In this document: positions 28,314-39,711 of the stretch, piece by piece
How positions within the stretch are numbered: position 1 is the stretch's first letter
How the letters are laid out: each line of letters begins with the position of its first letter
Assembly (NCBI GenBank): GCA_018240895.1
Contig: JAFEEX010000011.1
Span: 1 to 64,000, forward strand
Direction: 5' to 3'
Source of the DNA: Pseudomonadota bacterium
Lineage (GTDB): Bacteria > Pseudomonadota > Alphaproteobacteria > Sphingomonadales > Sphingomonadaceae
Length of the DNA stretch: 64,000 nucleotides
Made by a program: the position numbers and the translations under genes
Notes under the pieces: generated by a model
Told to the model about the DNA's origin: nothing
The model's database searches: none
The model's input: the letters and a program-made list of their open reading frames with translations, nothing else

Positions 28314-30437
28314 ATGCGCACACTTACCCTTGGCGCGCTGGCCGTGCTGACCACATCGCTCAGCCCGCTTGCCGCTACAACCGCCAATGCCCAGGCCGCC
28401 GGCAGCATCTTTGCCGATGCATCGACCCTGCCGTTTCAGGCTCCGGATTTTTCGAAGATCAAGGACAGCGACTATCAGCCCGCCATCCTTCAGGGGATCG
28501 CCAGGCAACAGGCGGAAATCGATGCGATTGCCAACAATCCCGATGCGCCGACCTTTGCCAATACGATAGAGGCCAAGGAACGCTCAGGTCAGATGCTGAA
28601 CCGCGTTTACAACGTGTTCAGCGCGCTGACCTCTGCCAACACCAATGACGCGCTGGACAAGATCGACAGCGAAACCGCACCAAAGATTGCCGCATTGCAA
28701 GATGCCATCAATCTCAACCCCAAGCTGTTTCAGCGGGTCAAAACGCTTTATGACCAGCGTGCGACGCTGGGATTGACTGCGGATCAGTTGCAGGTGCTGA
28801 CCGTGACCTATCAGGACATGGCCCGCAACGGCGCGCTGCTTTCCGTGGCGGACAAGGCGGCGCTGACCACGCTTAACGGCAAGATCGCCGCGCTGCAGAC
28901 CGAATTCGGGCAGAAGCTGACCGCCGGAACCAAGGACGGCGCGCTGGTGGTGAAGAGCAAGGCCGCGCTGGCGGGGATGTCGGACGGAGAGATCGCCGCC
29001 GCTGCCAAGGCCGCGGCAGATCGCAAGTTGCCGGGGGGCAGCTATGTCATCGCCTTGCAGAACACCACGCAGCAGCCGGCGCTTTCCAGCCTGACCAATC
29101 GCGCAACCCGCCAGGCGCTGTTCACCAAGAGCTGGACCCGGTCGGAAAAGGGTGATGCCAATGATACCCGCGCTCTGGTGCAGGAACTGGCCCAGCTTCG
29201 CGCCCAGAAGGCCAAGCTGCTGGGCTTTCCCGATTATGCCAGCTTCGCCCTGTCAGACCAGATGGCCAAGACCCGCGACACCGCAACCGGTTTTCTGCAA
29301 CAGATGGTCCCGGCACTGGCCAGCGCGCAGCACCGCGACGCGGCGGAGCTGAACACGCTGATCAAGACCAAGGGCGGCAAGTTCACCGTCAACCCGGCTG
29401 ACTGGAACTATTATTCCGAACAGCTTCGCAAAGCCCGCTTCGATCTGGATCAGGGCCAGATCAAACCCTACCTTGAAATTACCAATGTTCTGGAAAACGG
29501 CGTGTTCTTTGCCGCCAACCAGCTTTACGGCCTGTCTTTCAAGAAGCGTAGCGACATCCCCGTCTATCACCCGGACGTGACGGTCTATCAGGTCAACGAT
29601 GCCGATGGCAGCGAACTGGCGCTGTTCTATTTCGACCCGTGGAAGCGCGACAATAAGCAGGGCGGCGCCTGGATGTCGAACTTCGTCAACCAGACCACGC
29701 TGCTGGGCACCAAGCCGGTGGTCTTCAACGTCGAAAACTTCATCAAGCCCGCTGCGGGCCAACCGGCGCTGATCACCTGGGACGATGCCAACACCATGTT
29801 CCATGAATTCGGCCACGCCCTGCACGGGATGCTGTCAAACCAGAAATACCCGACCATCGCAGGCACCAACACCGCGCGCGATTTCGTGGAGTTTCCCAGC
29901 CAGTTCAATGAAAACTGGATGACCGAACCCGCGGTGCTGGCCAATTTCGCCAAGCATTACCAGACCGGCGCGCCGATGCCGGCTGACCTGATCGCCAAGA
30001 TCAAGAAGGCCCATACCTTCAACCAGGGTTACGCGTTGGGCGAGGTGATCGCGGCGGCTCTGCTTGACCTGAAATGGCATTCGCTGCCGGCATCCGCGCC
30101 GAAGCAGGACGTGCTGAAGTTCGAAAGCCAGGCGCTTGGGGCAACCGGACTTGATGTGAAGGATGTGCCCAGCCGGTATCATTCCCCCTATTTCCGTCAC
30201 ATCTGGGGCGGCGGCTATGCTGCGGGTTACTATGCCTATAGCTGGACCGAGATGCTCGATCACGATGCCTTCCAGTGGTTCACCGACAATGGCGGGATGA
30301 CCCGCGCCAACGGCCAGCGCTTCCGCGACATGATCCTGTCAAAGGGGCATTCACAGGACTATGCGGAAATGTACCGCGCCTTCACGGGCCGCGATCCCAG
30401 CATCGAACCGATGCTGAAGGCACGCGGACTCAAATAG
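28314..30437 (+). CDS. M3 family peptidyl-dipeptidase / oligopeptidase, exported
   Basis: A 707-aa zinc peptidase with a signal peptide (cut near residue 27, TANAQ). The M3 active site FHEFGHALHG lies near residue 497, and the distal segment (GGGYAAGYYAYSWTEMLDHDAF) is typical of Dcp/OpdA. The signal peptide suggests a periplasmic dipeptidyl carboxypeptidase. It is convergent with the btu operon, and its last 8 bases overlap the btuD end. Confidence 0.93.
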   Translation: MRTLTLGALAVLTTSLSPLAATTANAQAAGSIFADASTLPFQAPDFSKIKDSDYQPAILQGIARQQAEIDAIANNPDAPTFANTIEAKERSGQMLNRVYNVFSALTSANTNDALDKIDSETAPKIAALQDAINLNPKLFQRVKTLYDQRATLGLTADQLQVLTVTYQDMARNGALLSVADKAALTTLNGKIAALQTEFGQKLTAGTKDGALVVKSKAALAGMSDGEIAAAAKAAADRKLPGGSYVIALQNTTQQPALSSLTNRATRQALFTKSWTRSEKGDANDTRALVQELAQLRAQKAKLLGFPDYASFALSDQMAKTRDTATGFLQQMVPALASAQHRDAAELNTLIKTKGGKFTVNPADWNYYSEQLRKARFDLDQGQIKPYLEITNVLENGVFFAANQLYGLSFKKRSDIPVYHPDVTVYQVNDADGSELALFYFDPWKRDNKQGGAWMSNFVNQTTLLGTKPVVFNVENFIKPAAGQPALITWDDANTMFHEFGHALHGMLSNQKYPTIAGTNTARDFVEFPSQFNENWMTEPAVLANFAKHYQTGAPMPADLIAKIKKAHTFNQGYALGEVIAAALLDLKWHSLPASAPKQDVLKFESQALGATGLDVKDVPSRYHSPYFRHIWGGGYAAGYYAYSWTEMLDHDAFQWFTDNGGMTRANGQRFRDMILSKGHSQDYAEMYRAFTGRDPSIEPMLKARGLK

Positions 30438-31185
30438 GGTCCACGGCAGGTTGGATTGTCAGGGCGCGCTGGCCGGGATTGCCCAGCCAGCGCGTCTCCA
30501 CACCCCAGACCCGCGCGATAACAGCGCTGGAGAGCGCCTGAGCCGGCGGACCATCAGCGGCGATTGCCCCGCCTGACAGAACCACCACACGGTCTGCCCA
30601 ATTCATCGCCAGCGCCAGATCATGAAGCACCAGCACCACGCCCAGTTGTTGCTCTGCCAGAACGCGAAACTGGCGAAGCAGGCCTTGCTGATGCGACAGG
30701 TCAAGGCTGGCCAGCGGCTCATCAGCAAGCAGCCAGCGCGGCGTGCCGGCCAGCACGCGGGCCAGCAAGGCCCTTGCCCGTTCGCCGCCTGACAGGCGTG
30801 ACAGCGATCGGCGGCGCAGCGGGGCAAGCTGCATCGCGGCCAGCGCAGCATCCACCGCCTGGCGGTCAGTCGCTGCATCGCCGCGCCATGGCAAACGTCC
30901 CAGCCCCACCAGCGTTTCTACTGACAGATCCCAGGCAACCTCTCCGTCCTGCGGCAGATAGCCGATCGCCTGCGCGCGGATGCGCGGCGGCACGGTGGAC
31001 AATGGTGTGCCGTCCAGTTCGATCGTTCCTTCATGTGGCGTGATCAGGCCCGCCAGGCTGGCGATCAGGCTGGATTTTCCCGCACCGTTGGGGCCGCAGA
31101 TCGCGGTGATCGTGCCAGCTTCCAGCGCCAGCGAAACATCGCCGAGCCGGCCGCCCACCGTCAGGTTGCGCACCCCCAGCGTCAT
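30430..31185 (-). CDS. btuD: ABC transporter ATPase, vitamin B12 uptake
   Basis: A 251-aa ATPase with Walker A GPNGAGKSS (about residue 31), the FecE/BtuD-type Q-loop GYLPQD, signature LSGGERAR and Walker B WLLADEPLASLDL, followed by LVLHDL. Its ATG overlaps the btuC stop (ATGA). The cobalamin riboswitch at the head of the operon supports B12 rather than haem or siderophore as cargo. The open frame extends upstream into btuC but that part is not coding. Confidence 0.92.
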   Translation of the reverse strand: MTLGVRNLTVGGRLGDVSLALEAGTITAICGPNGAGKSSLIASLAGLITPHEGTIELDGTPLSTVPPRIRAQAIGYLPQDGEVAWDLSVETLVGLGRLPWRGDAATDRQAVDAALAAMQLAPLRRRSLSRLSGGERARALLARVLAGTPRWLLADEPLASLDLSHQQGLLRQFRVLAEQQLGVVLVLHDLALAMNWADRVVVLSGGAIAADGPPAQALSSAVIARVWGVETRWLGNPGQRALTIQPAVDPI

Positions 31186-32144
31186 GGCAGATCTCTCCGC
31201 ATCCGCACCAGCAGCGCAAGGAAGAACGGCGCGCCAAGCAGCGACAGGGCAATACCCAGCCGCAATTCCCCCCCGGAAAGCGGCAATATCCGGCACAGGC
31301 AATCGGCGATCAGCAGCAACAGCGCGCCGGCCAGCGCGCTTGGCACGATCAGCCGCGATGGACGCCCATCGGTAAGTGGCCGGACCAGATGCGGCACGAT
31401 CAGTCCAACGAAACCGATGATCCCGGCCGCGGCCACGCTTGCGCCGATCGTCAGGCCAACCCCGCCGATCATCAATGCCTGAAGCCGCCCGGGGCTGGCC
31501 CCCAGCGAGCGCGCCGCCGCTTCGCCCAGCGAAAGCGCATCCAACGCGCGGCCCGCCTTCAGCAACAGCGCAATTCCCGCAAGCGTCAACGGCGCGGCGA
31601 TCCACACGTCATGCCACGACCGGTCAGTCAGCGCGCCCATCAGCCAGGTGACGATTTCACTGAGCGCGAACGGCGTGGGTGACAGGCTGATCGCCAGGCT
31701 CATCAATGCCCCCGCCAGGCTGGCGATCATCATTCCCGCAAGGGTGAACAGCATAACCGATCCGCCCCGCCCGGCGATCAGCGCCAGCAGGGCCATGGCC
31801 CCGCCCGCGCCGATCAGGGCGAAGGCAGGCAACGCCCAAGGTTGGGCCGCCATGCCGGTCCAGAAGCTCAGCACCGCGCCCAGCGCAGCGCCGGGCGCGA
31901 TTCCGAACAGGCCGGGATCGGCCAGCGGATTGCGCAGATAACCCTGCATCGCCGCCCCCGCAGCCCCCAGCCCGGCACCAAGGACAAGCGCCAGCACGGC
32001 GCGCGGCAGGCGCAGGTCAATCAGGATGGTCATTGCATTGGGCACTTGCGGCGCGAAGGGATCTATCCACACTCGACCCGCCAACAGCGAAAGCGGCACG
32101 GCCAGGATCAGCAAGACCAGCAGAATCGGGATTGGGCGGGTCAT
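31182..32144 (-). CDS. btuC: ABC transporter permease, vitamin B12 uptake (FecCD family)
   Basis: A 320-aa permease with about nine hydrophobic helices, of the FecCD/BtuC family: RLPRAVLALVLGAGLGAAGAAMQ near residue 47, NPLADPGLFGI, GFVGLIVPHLVR and the C-terminal GELRLGI. It overlaps btuF and btuD by four bases on each side, so the three subunits are translationally coupled. Confidence 0.93.
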   Translation of the reverse strand: MTRPIPILLVLLILAVPLSLLAGRVWIDPFAPQVPNAMTILIDLRLPRAVLALVLGAGLGAAGAAMQGYLRNPLADPGLFGIAPGAALGAVLSFWTGMAAQPWALPAFALIGAGGAMALLALIAGRGGSVMLFTLAGMMIASLAGALMSLAISLSPTPFALSEIVTWLMGALTDRSWHDVWIAAPLTLAGIALLLKAGRALDALSLGEAAARSLGASPGRLQALMIGGVGLTIGASVAAAGIIGFVGLIVPHLVRPLTDGRPSRLIVPSALAGALLLLIADCLCRILPLSGGELRLGIALSLLGAPFFLALLVRMRRDLP

Positions 32145-32971
32145 GAAACGCTCCGCCGCACCTGGGCCAGCCGCTGCGCCGCACGAATGATCGTGGGGCC
32201 GCCGCACCACAGCAATGCCGGATCAAACCGTTCCAGCCGCGTGTTCTTCAGCGCGGCCAGCGCGGGATGGCGCAGCAGGCGGTCCTGCTCGGCATGGGCG
32301 CTTCCCGCGGTCAGGATCACCCGCGGCGGATCGGCCAGCATCTGCTCAAGCGGCAGCAGGTCGGCCTGCCGCAGCCCGCGTTCCGCCGCCGCGTTACGGA
32401 ACCCGGTCCGGCGCAGCAGGTCAGAAATCAGCGCGCCCTTCCCCGGTACGATACCGCCAGATTGCCAGACCACCGCTGTCACCGGCGGGCCGGGCGGCGG
32501 CGCGGCGGCGGCAAGCGCGGTATCGATCCGCGCCACCAGTGCCTCGCCCCGATCAGGATGCCCCGCGAGCGCGGCAAGCCGGCGGATCTGGGCTGCACTG
32601 TCCGCTATTGTCGCCGTCATGCCGACCTGCTCGAGCCGGAAACCGCCCCGTTCCAGCGCCGCGCGGGTTGCCGGACCGGTGAAGGTGCCATCAAGCACCA
32701 CGTCCGGGCGCAGCGCCATAACCTCCTCCACCGTCCCGCCGACCATGCGGAAACGGCGCGCGGTGGCAAGGTTCATCGACGATGCATCCGGATCGCGGCT
32801 GTAGCTTGACAGGGCCAGGATCTGCGCCGGATCGGCCACCTCGGCCAGGATCGCATCGGTACAGGGATTCAGACTGACGAAAGTGGGGCCTTGGCCTGCC
32901 ATCTTGCGCGCTGGCGCAGCGGAACACCCCGCCAGCATCGCCACAAGCAGCAGACCAAGGCCCGCCTTCAC
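32141..32971 (-). CDS. btuF: Cobalamin-binding lipoprotein / periplasmic component
   Basis: A 276-aa helical-backbone binding protein. A lipoprotein signal with lipobox MLAGC puts the lipid on Cys-16. The periplasmic domain begins TFVSLNPCTDAILAEV, and MALRPDVVLDGTF and VILTAG follow the BtuF/FecB layout. The GTG at 32971 overlaps the btuB stop (GTGA); a second GTG three bases upstream is possible. Being lipid-anchored rather than soluble is unlike E. coli BtuF. Confidence 0.88.
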   Translation of the reverse strand: MKAGLGLLLVAMLAGCSAAPARKMAGQGPTFVSLNPCTDAILAEVADPAQILALSSYSRDPDASSMNLATARRFRMVGGTVEEVMALRPDVVLDGTFTGPATRAALERGGFRLEQVGMTATIADSAAQIRRLAALAGHPDRGEALVARIDTALAAAAPPPGPPVTAVVWQSGGIVPGKGALISDLLRRTGFRNAAAERGLRQADLLPLEQMLADPPRVILTAGSAHAEQDRLLRHPALAALKNTRLERFDPALLWCGGPTIIRAAQRLAQVRRSVS

Positions 32972-34845
32972 CACCGCGCGCGCACCCCGGCATAGGCCGA
33001 GCGGCGATAGGTGCCGTAATCGGCAGCGGTAGCATAGCGCGCATTGGTCAGATTCTCGATCCGGGCGAACAGTTCAAACCGGTCGCCCACCGGCAGGCTG
33101 GCGCGCAGGGTTGCCAGGGCATAGCCATCCAGCCGGGTGATATTGCCCGGCAGATCATAGCTGTCCGACACCATCCGCAGGTCACCGCCCAGCGCCAGCC
33201 CGGCCAGCGGCGTGGTCCAGTCAGCAGACAGGGTAACCGCATTGTGCGGCCGCCGGGCCAGCTCGGTTCCGGTATCGCGGTCAGTCGCCTTGACGTAGGT
33301 ATAGACTGCGCCCGCAGTCAGGCGCGGGCTGATCTGCGCGCCCAGTTCCAGCTCAACCCCTTCGGCACGGGCGCGACCGGTGTTGTAATAGCCGCTGGGC
33401 CAAAGGTAGGAAATCAGCTGCCGGCTATCGCGGCGGAAAGCGGTCAGCGCGAAATGCAGCGGACCATTGCGGTCGCCGTGCTCGATTCCAACATCAAAGC
33501 TCTCACTGGTTTCCGGGCGCAGCTTAGCATTCCCGCCATAGCCATAGAGCTGATACAGTGTAGGCGCCTTGAAGCCCTGCCCCCACGAGGCGCGCAGCCG
33601 CCAGTTCCCGCCAATGCCCACCGCGCCGTCTGCGCCAAAGGTCCAGTGCGTGCCGAAACGATCATGATCGTCAATCCGCGCCCCGGCGGTCAGGTTAAGG
33701 CCTCGGCCCTGGTGCAGGCCAAGGAGCAGGTGACCACTCGTCAGCCGGGCGGTGCTGCGGGCGTTGTAAGTGGTTGAAAACCGCGTCCATTCGCTGTCAC
33801 CGCCAAAATCGAGCGACAGGTTCGGGCCAAGATCATAACGCCCCGTCAGGTCGGCGCGGACCGAGCGGCCAGCCGTATCGAAATTTGAGGCCGTGCCATA
33901 GGTCGGATCGAAATAGGACCGCCGCGTATCCGACAGCGCCAGACCGGCGGCGAGGCGCAGGGCATTGCCACGATAGTCGATCCCCGCCCGGCCCGATCCC
34001 TGGCGGGTCGTCTGGTATTCGGGCGTGTCAGCGAAGATTGTGTAGGTCGGCGCCGGATAGCCATCAAAGTCGACCCGGCTGTCGGCATAGCGGCCCGTGG
34101 CCACCAGCGCGACATCATTGGTCACCGCCACCCGGCCCGACCCGCCGACATTCCACTGGCGAAACCCGTCCGGCTCGGTGCCGCCGGCAAAGGCCGAAAT
34201 ACCATGGCTGTGAACGTAGCCACCGTTCAGCGCAAGGAATGTCGCGTCCGTTCCCAGCCGCGCACCGGCCGATGTGGTCAGCGTATCGTGCGCACCGTAT
34301 TCGGCGCTGGCGCGCAGGCGGGCCGTGGTATCGCTGGTCAGCGCCAGCACCCCGCCAATCGCGTCAGAGCCCCATGCCACCGAGTTCGAGCCGCGCAGCA
34401 GCTCGATCTTGCCGATCCCGCCCGGCAGCAGAGTGCCAAGATCGAACCCGCCGGACGGCGCAGCGGCGTCCTCCATCCGCACGCCATCGATCAGCACCAC
34501 AAGCTGCTCGGAATTGGCGCCGCGCACGAACAGGCTGGTGGTGCTGCCAAGCCCGCCATTGCGCGACAGGGTCACGCCGGGAAGCCGCTCCAGAACGCGG
34601 GTGATGTCAGGCCCCTGGACCTTGACGATTTCGCGGGCAGTGATGACGCTGATCGATTGTCCGGACTGCTCGATCAACTGGCGGTTGCCGGTAGCGACCA
34701 CGGTTATCTCATCGTCGTTGATCCGCCGCACGGGCAGGATGACATCGCCCGCGCAGATCGTGGTTGAACAGGGATCGCGAAATTCCTGCGCTGCGGCGGG
34801 AACCGCTGCCAAGCAGGACATCGAAACACAAATCAGCTTTTTCAC
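32968..34845 (-). CDS. btuB: TonB-dependent vitamin B12 receptor
   Basis: A 625-aa outer-membrane receptor. It starts with GTG at 34845, with GGAGG eight bases upstream, and has the signal peptide MKKLICVSMSCLAAVPAAAQ. A TonB-box-like stretch (DEITVVATG), a plug domain (LERLPGVTLSRNGGLGSTTSLFVRGANSEQLVV...) and a 22-strand-type barrel ending in ARW follow. The upstream cobalamin riboswitch identifies the cargo. It heads the btuB-btuF-btuC-btuD operon. Confidence 0.94.
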   Translation of the reverse strand: MKKLICVSMSCLAAVPAAAQEFRDPCSTTICAGDVILPVRRINDDEITVVATGNRQLIEQSGQSISVITAREIVKVQGPDITRVLERLPGVTLSRNGGLGSTTSLFVRGANSEQLVVLIDGVRMEDAAAPSGGFDLGTLLPGGIGKIELLRGSNSVAWGSDAIGGVLALTSDTTARLRASAEYGAHDTLTTSAGARLGTDATFLALNGGYVHSHGISAFAGGTEPDGFRQWNVGGSGRVAVTNDVALVATGRYADSRVDFDGYPAPTYTIFADTPEYQTTRQGSGRAGIDYRGNALRLAAGLALSDTRRSYFDPTYGTASNFDTAGRSVRADLTGRYDLGPNLSLDFGGDSEWTRFSTTYNARSTARLTSGHLLLGLHQGRGLNLTAGARIDDHDRFGTHWTFGADGAVGIGGNWRLRASWGQGFKAPTLYQLYGYGGNAKLRPETSESFDVGIEHGDRNGPLHFALTAFRRDSRQLISYLWPSGYYNTGRARAEGVELELGAQISPRLTAGAVYTYVKATDRDTGTELARRPHNAVTLSADWTTPLAGLALGGDLRMVSDSYDLPGNITRLDGYALATLRASLPVGDRFELFARIENLTNARYATAADYGTYRRSAYAGVRARW

Positions 34846-34944
34846 AGGCAAACCTCCAGCAATGAACGAATGCCGTTCATGGCGAGAGGGCCGTGCCAAA
34901 GGCGCGGTCCACGCTGCAATCCGGTACACCCCGCCCGGCGCGGA

Positions 34945-35112
34945 ACGACCGTCAACGGGCAGGTCTCCTGGCTCCCGGATCGTCACGCCGCCCCGCCTTC
35001 CCGGATCAGGTCCAGTGGCGCACTTGGAGCGGCATTCCCCGGTCACAGTTGCGGGGGCAGCGCAGGAATGACACCTGCTTCCCTCTTCGGCCGGCGCAAA
35101 CCGGCAACCCAT
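34945..35112 (-). promoter_or_regulatory. Cobalamin riboswitch
   Basis: On the minus strand the conserved blocks appear in order: GCCGGTTTGCGCCGG near 35105-35090, GGGAAGCAGGTG, the core GCTGCCCCCGCAACTGT (about 35062-35046), and the B12 box GAGCCAGGAGACCTGCC (34974-34958). About 110 bp separate the box from the btuB GTG. Binding of adenosylcobalamin would be expected to reduce expression of the operon. Outer limits are approximate. Confidence 0.93.
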
Positions 35113-35287
35113 GACGTGAGCGCGCCCTTAGGCGGGTGGGTCCGTCAAGGCAAGGGCGGTCCAATTCTTAACCGCTCCGGCGTTATGAAGGGGACTGTCT
35201 CTCTTTGGCACGATCGCGCCTGCGCCGTAGCGGGATGAAATATATAGCGGAATGCGCGCGCCGCGCGTAAAATAACGACGGACACCG

Positions 35288-36445
35288 ATGGACCTGAGCC
35301 ACACCTTTACCCTGGAAACGCGGCCGCGAGATTTCGCCATCAGGTTGCCGCGCAGGGGTGCGCGCACGATTGGCAGACGGTTGCGCCGCAAACACAACGG
35401 TCGGCGCTTGTTGATCTTGCTGGCCGCAATTGCCGTTCCGGCGCTGGCCACACCAGCCGATTGGGGCAGTTTCGATATCGGCAACGCGGTAAAAGGCGAT
35501 GTCGCGGTTGAGCCCATGCCGTTTGAGCGTAATGGCGACAGCTTTCCCGGGTCAGCCTTTTACTATCTGACCACCGATCCGGCGCCGGGTGCGCTGGGTG
35601 AAGGCGTACATTCCGATGCGGAGGATGCGCCCACCCTGGTCGACCCGCTGGCCGGGCCAATTGCCGGATCAATGCGTGTCGACAACAGCGGGGTCGATCG
35701 CAGCCGCGCCTTGGAATGCCTGACCGCGGCAATCTATTACGAGGCGGCGAGCGAGCCCGATCAGGGCCAGCGCGCCGTGGCGCAGGTGATTCTCAACCGC
35801 GTGGCTCATCCCGGCTTCCCGGGCACCGTCTGCGGCGTGGTCTATCAGGGATCGGAACGCAGCACCGGCTGCCAGTTCAGCTTTACCTGCGATGGATCAC
35901 TGGCGCGCGTGCCCAGCCGGTTCTTCTGGCAGCGCGCCATGGCCGTGGCCCAGGCGGCACTGTCAGGCTATGTCGAGCGCAGCGTCGGCCTTGCCACCCA
36001 TTATCACACCATCGCGGTCCATCCGGCGTGGGACGCGCAGATGAACCACATCACCACCATCGGCGCGCATATGTTCTTCCGCTGGCGCAGCCGCGCGGGC
36101 GATGCCGCCAACTTCCGCTTCGCCTATCTGGGGGGCGAACCGCTGGCCGCGCCGCATACCCGCAATGCCGCCGCCGATCGCCTGCCCGACCCCAGCCTGG
36201 ATCCACTGGCCCTGGCCCGTGCCTTTGAAGCCGGGGTCAAGACCGCGCAAAGCGGCAGCGGGGCGCAGAACGCGGAAGTTGCCAGCCCTGTGGCAGCGCG
36301 CACTTCGGCGGCTCCGACCTATTCAGCGGACGTGCAAAGCCGGGGCGGTGACGCGCAGTACCGCGCAGAAAAGCTGCCAGAGGGGCAGACTGTCAAACCG
36401 GAATTCCAGAACTCTGGCCGGTGGATTGCGCAGCCCGGGACTTGA
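35288..36445 (+). CDS. Cell-wall hydrolase, SleB family
   Basis: A 385-aa protein with a basic N terminus, one hydrophobic signal/anchor (about residues 39-55) and a hydrolase_2 (SleB-type) domain at about residues 140-265. The hallmark is ECLTAAIYYEAASEPDQGQRAVAQVILNRV with the catalytic Glu, then CGVVYQGS and QFSFTCDG. The C-terminal 100 residues are low-complexity. It probably cuts peptidoglycan in the periplasm. Confidence 0.9.
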   Translation: MDLSHTFTLETRPRDFAIRLPRRGARTIGRRLRRKHNGRRLLILLAAIAVPALATPADWGSFDIGNAVKGDVAVEPMPFERNGDSFPGSAFYYLTTDPAPGALGEGVHSDAEDAPTLVDPLAGPIAGSMRVDNSGVDRSRALECLTAAIYYEAASEPDQGQRAVAQVILNRVAHPGFPGTVCGVVYQGSERSTGCQFSFTCDGSLARVPSRFFWQRAMAVAQAALSGYVERSVGLATHYHTIAVHPAWDAQMNHITTIGAHMFFRWRSRAGDAANFRFAYLGGEPLAAPHTRNAAADRLPDPSLDPLALARAFEAGVKTAQSGSGAQNAEVASPVAARTSAAPTYSADVQSRGGDAQYRAEKLPEGQTVKPEFQNSGRWIAQPGT

Positions 36446-36538
36446 GTGCGGTGCCGGCCGAAGCGCCACAACGCGGCGTGGTTAAGCTTTGGCAACCATA
36501 GCCCCATACGAAGCCTTAGCCCCGATCCGCTATTGCTG

Positions 36539-36886
36539 ATGTCCCGCCCCATTCAGCAACCGGACCGTGCAACGATGCCCACCCCCTTTGCCGCCGCGAT
36601 TCGCCCGATCCCGCATTTCATCGGCCGGTTTGAACGGCGCCGGGTGGCGTGCCGCGCGGCAAACGACAACGCCGTCAGGTCCGGCAGCGATGCGGTGCTT
36701 CGCGATGCGCTGAAGCATTTTGCCCGCCATGGGCTCGGCGCGGCGGAAGCGGCCCGAACAGAGGCAGAGCAGGCGCGCTTTGCCGGCGACCATCAGGGAT
36801 ACCAGCACTGGCTGGACATCTGCCGGACATTGGACCGGCGCATGGCGTCGGCCCTCTCAACGCGGGGCAATCGCCCGCGTCCCTGA
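36539..36886 (+). CDS. Conserved small protein of unknown function
   Basis: A 115-aa protein whose C-terminal half (LKHFARHGLGAAEAARTEAEQARFAGDHQGYQHWLDICRTLDRRM) is a two-helix motif I have seen in many sphingomonad hypothetical proteins. The N terminus is poorly defined; ATG 36539 and ATG 36575 are both possible and neither has a clear ribosome binding site. No function is known. Confidence 0.6.
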   Translation: MSRPIQQPDRATMPTPFAAAIRPIPHFIGRFERRRVACRAANDNAVRSGSDAVLRDALKHFARHGLGAAEAARTEAEQARFAGDHQGYQHWLDICRTLDRRMASALSTRGNRPRP

Positions 36887-38183
<1,297 letters not shown>

Positions 38184-38205
38184 TCCGCATCAACGGGAGC
38201 GCTTC

Positions 38206-38694
38206 ATGGTGCGATCAACATTTGCGGTTGTGGCAGCCGGGGCAATTCTGGGATCGGTGCTTGCCCTGCCCACCCAGGCAGGCGGGATCGAGACGAAATC
38301 GCTGTGGGAACAGCAGGTCGGCCAATGGGGCGATGCGCGCACCGCTCCCGAAACCCGCACCCGCTGCAAGTCCAGCTTCGATGGAGCCTGGCCCTGGGGC
38401 GGGAAGTGGAAGGCTTGCAAGCAGTGGGAAACCAACGCGCGGGTGATGGAAGTCTATGCGACCCTGATCGTCCGTGGCCCAAAGGATATCAGCAAGGCTG
38501 ACAAGAAGCTGGTTGAGCGCTGCGGACAACTGGCCTCTGCGTCGGCTTCGCAAGTCGATCAGCCCGATCCCGCTCCGGCCCAGGCCGCCGCCCGGACCAC
38601 GTTCCAGACCTGCGCCGGAAACGTGAGCCTGACCGGGACTGACCGGTTTACGGTGAGCGTCGAAACGCGAAGCGCATGGAGCAAATGGCACTAA
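38206..38694 (+). CDS. Secreted protein of unknown function within the TCA block
   Basis: A 162-aa protein with a clean signal peptide (MVRSTFAVVAAGAILGSVLALPTQAGG, cut near residue 25). The mature part contains about four cysteines (RCKSS, ACKQW, ERCGQ, QTCAG), which could form two disulfides. GGGAG precedes the ATG. Its position 22 bp after mdh and 63 bp before sucD suggests co-transcription, which is unusual for an exported protein. No family is recognised. Confidence 0.75.
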   Translation: MVRSTFAVVAAGAILGSVLALPTQAGGIETKSLWEQQVGQWGDARTAPETRTRCKSSFDGAWPWGGKWKACKQWETNARVMEVYATLIVRGPKDISKADKKLVERCGQLASASASQVDQPDPAPAQAAARTTFQTCAGNVSLTGTDRFTVSVETRSAWSKWH

Positions 38695-38757
38695 GCGCCA
38701 CTGTCCGCATCCCCAGGAACACCGCCTCAATCGTGGGGCGGCACAAGAGGAATCCCA

Positions 38758-39642
38758 ATGTCCATCCTCATCAACAAGAACACCAAGGTCATCACCCAGG
38801 GGATGACCGGCGCGACCGGCAGTTTCCATACGCAGGCCGCGCTCGATTATGGCACGCAGATGGTTGCGGGCGTGACCCCCGGCAAGGGCGGCACGGTCCA
38901 CATCGGCCTGCCCCAGTTCGATACCGTGGCCGAGGCCAAGGCGGCGACCGGGGCGACGGCTTCGTGCATCTACGTTCCGCCTCCGGGCGCGGCCGACGCC
39001 ATCCTTGAGGCGATCGATGCCGAGGTCGAGCTGATCGTCTGCATTACCGAGGGCATTCCGGTGCTCGACATGGTCCGCGTCAAGCGCGCGCTGACCGGCA
39101 GCAAAAGCCGGCTGATCGGCCCCAATTGCCCCGGCGTGCTGACGCCCGGCGAATGCAAGATCGGGATCATGCCCGGCAACATCTTTTCCAAGGGCAGCGT
39201 CGGGGTTGTCAGCCGCTCGGGCACGCTTACTTATGAAGCCGTGTTCCAGACCACCAATGCAGGCCTTGGCCAGACCACCGCAGTCGGGATCGGCGGCGAT
39301 CCGGTCAACGGCACCAACTTCATCGACGTGCTTGAGCTGTTCCTGGCCGACGATGCCACCAAGTCGATCATCATGATCGGCGAGATCGGCGGCAGCGCGG
39401 AAGAAGAAGCCGCGCAGTTCCTGAAGGACGAGGCCAAGCGCGGGCGCAAGAAGCCGATGGTCGGTTTCATCGCCGGGCGCACCGCCCCTCCGGGCCGCCG
39501 CATGGGCCACGCCGGGGCGATCGTTTCAGGCGGCCAGGGCGGCGCTGAGGACAAGATTGCGGCGATGGAAGCCGCCGGCATCCGCGTCAGCCCGTCACCC
39601 AGCCTGCTGGGTGAGACGCTGGCCGAAGTGCTCAAGGGCTGA
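38758..39642 (+). CDS. sucD: Succinyl-CoA ligase, alpha subunit
   Basis: A 294-aa subunit that binds CoA and carries the phosphohistidine. [37 protein letters not shown] and [10 protein letters not shown] (phosphorylated His) are all present. The beta subunit sucC, usually directly upstream, is absent from the window; the two genes before sucD are the secreted protein and mdh. Confidence 0.97.
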   Translation: MSILINKNTKVITQGMTGATGSFHTQAALDYGTQMVAGVTPGKGGTVHIGLPQFDTVAEAKAATGATASCIYVPPPGAADAILEAIDAEVELIVCITEGIPVLDMVRVKRALTGSKSRLIGPNCPGVLTPGECKIGIMPGNIFSKGSVGVVSRSGTLTYEAVFQTTNAGLGQTTAVGIGGDPVNGTNFIDVLELFLADDATKSIIMIGEIGGSAEEEAAQFLKDEAKRGRKKPMVGFIAGRTAPPGRRMGHAGAIVSGGQGGAEDKIAAMEAAGIRVSPSPSLLGETLAEVLKG

Positions 39643-39711
39643 ATCACCTACGGGTTTGCGCGCAGACCCTCTCAAGCTGCGCGCAAGCCCTTCCTCCCCA
39701 GGACAGGCATC

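Noticed and set aside
35165..35175. TTAACCGC resembling half of the shared dyad at 50730/58942
   Set aside because: The second half is missing, so it is only a chance half-site.
35205..35222. TTGGCACG resembling the -24 part of a sigma-54 promoter before the cell-wall hydrolase
   Set aside because: The -12 element TTGC is absent at the required distance.
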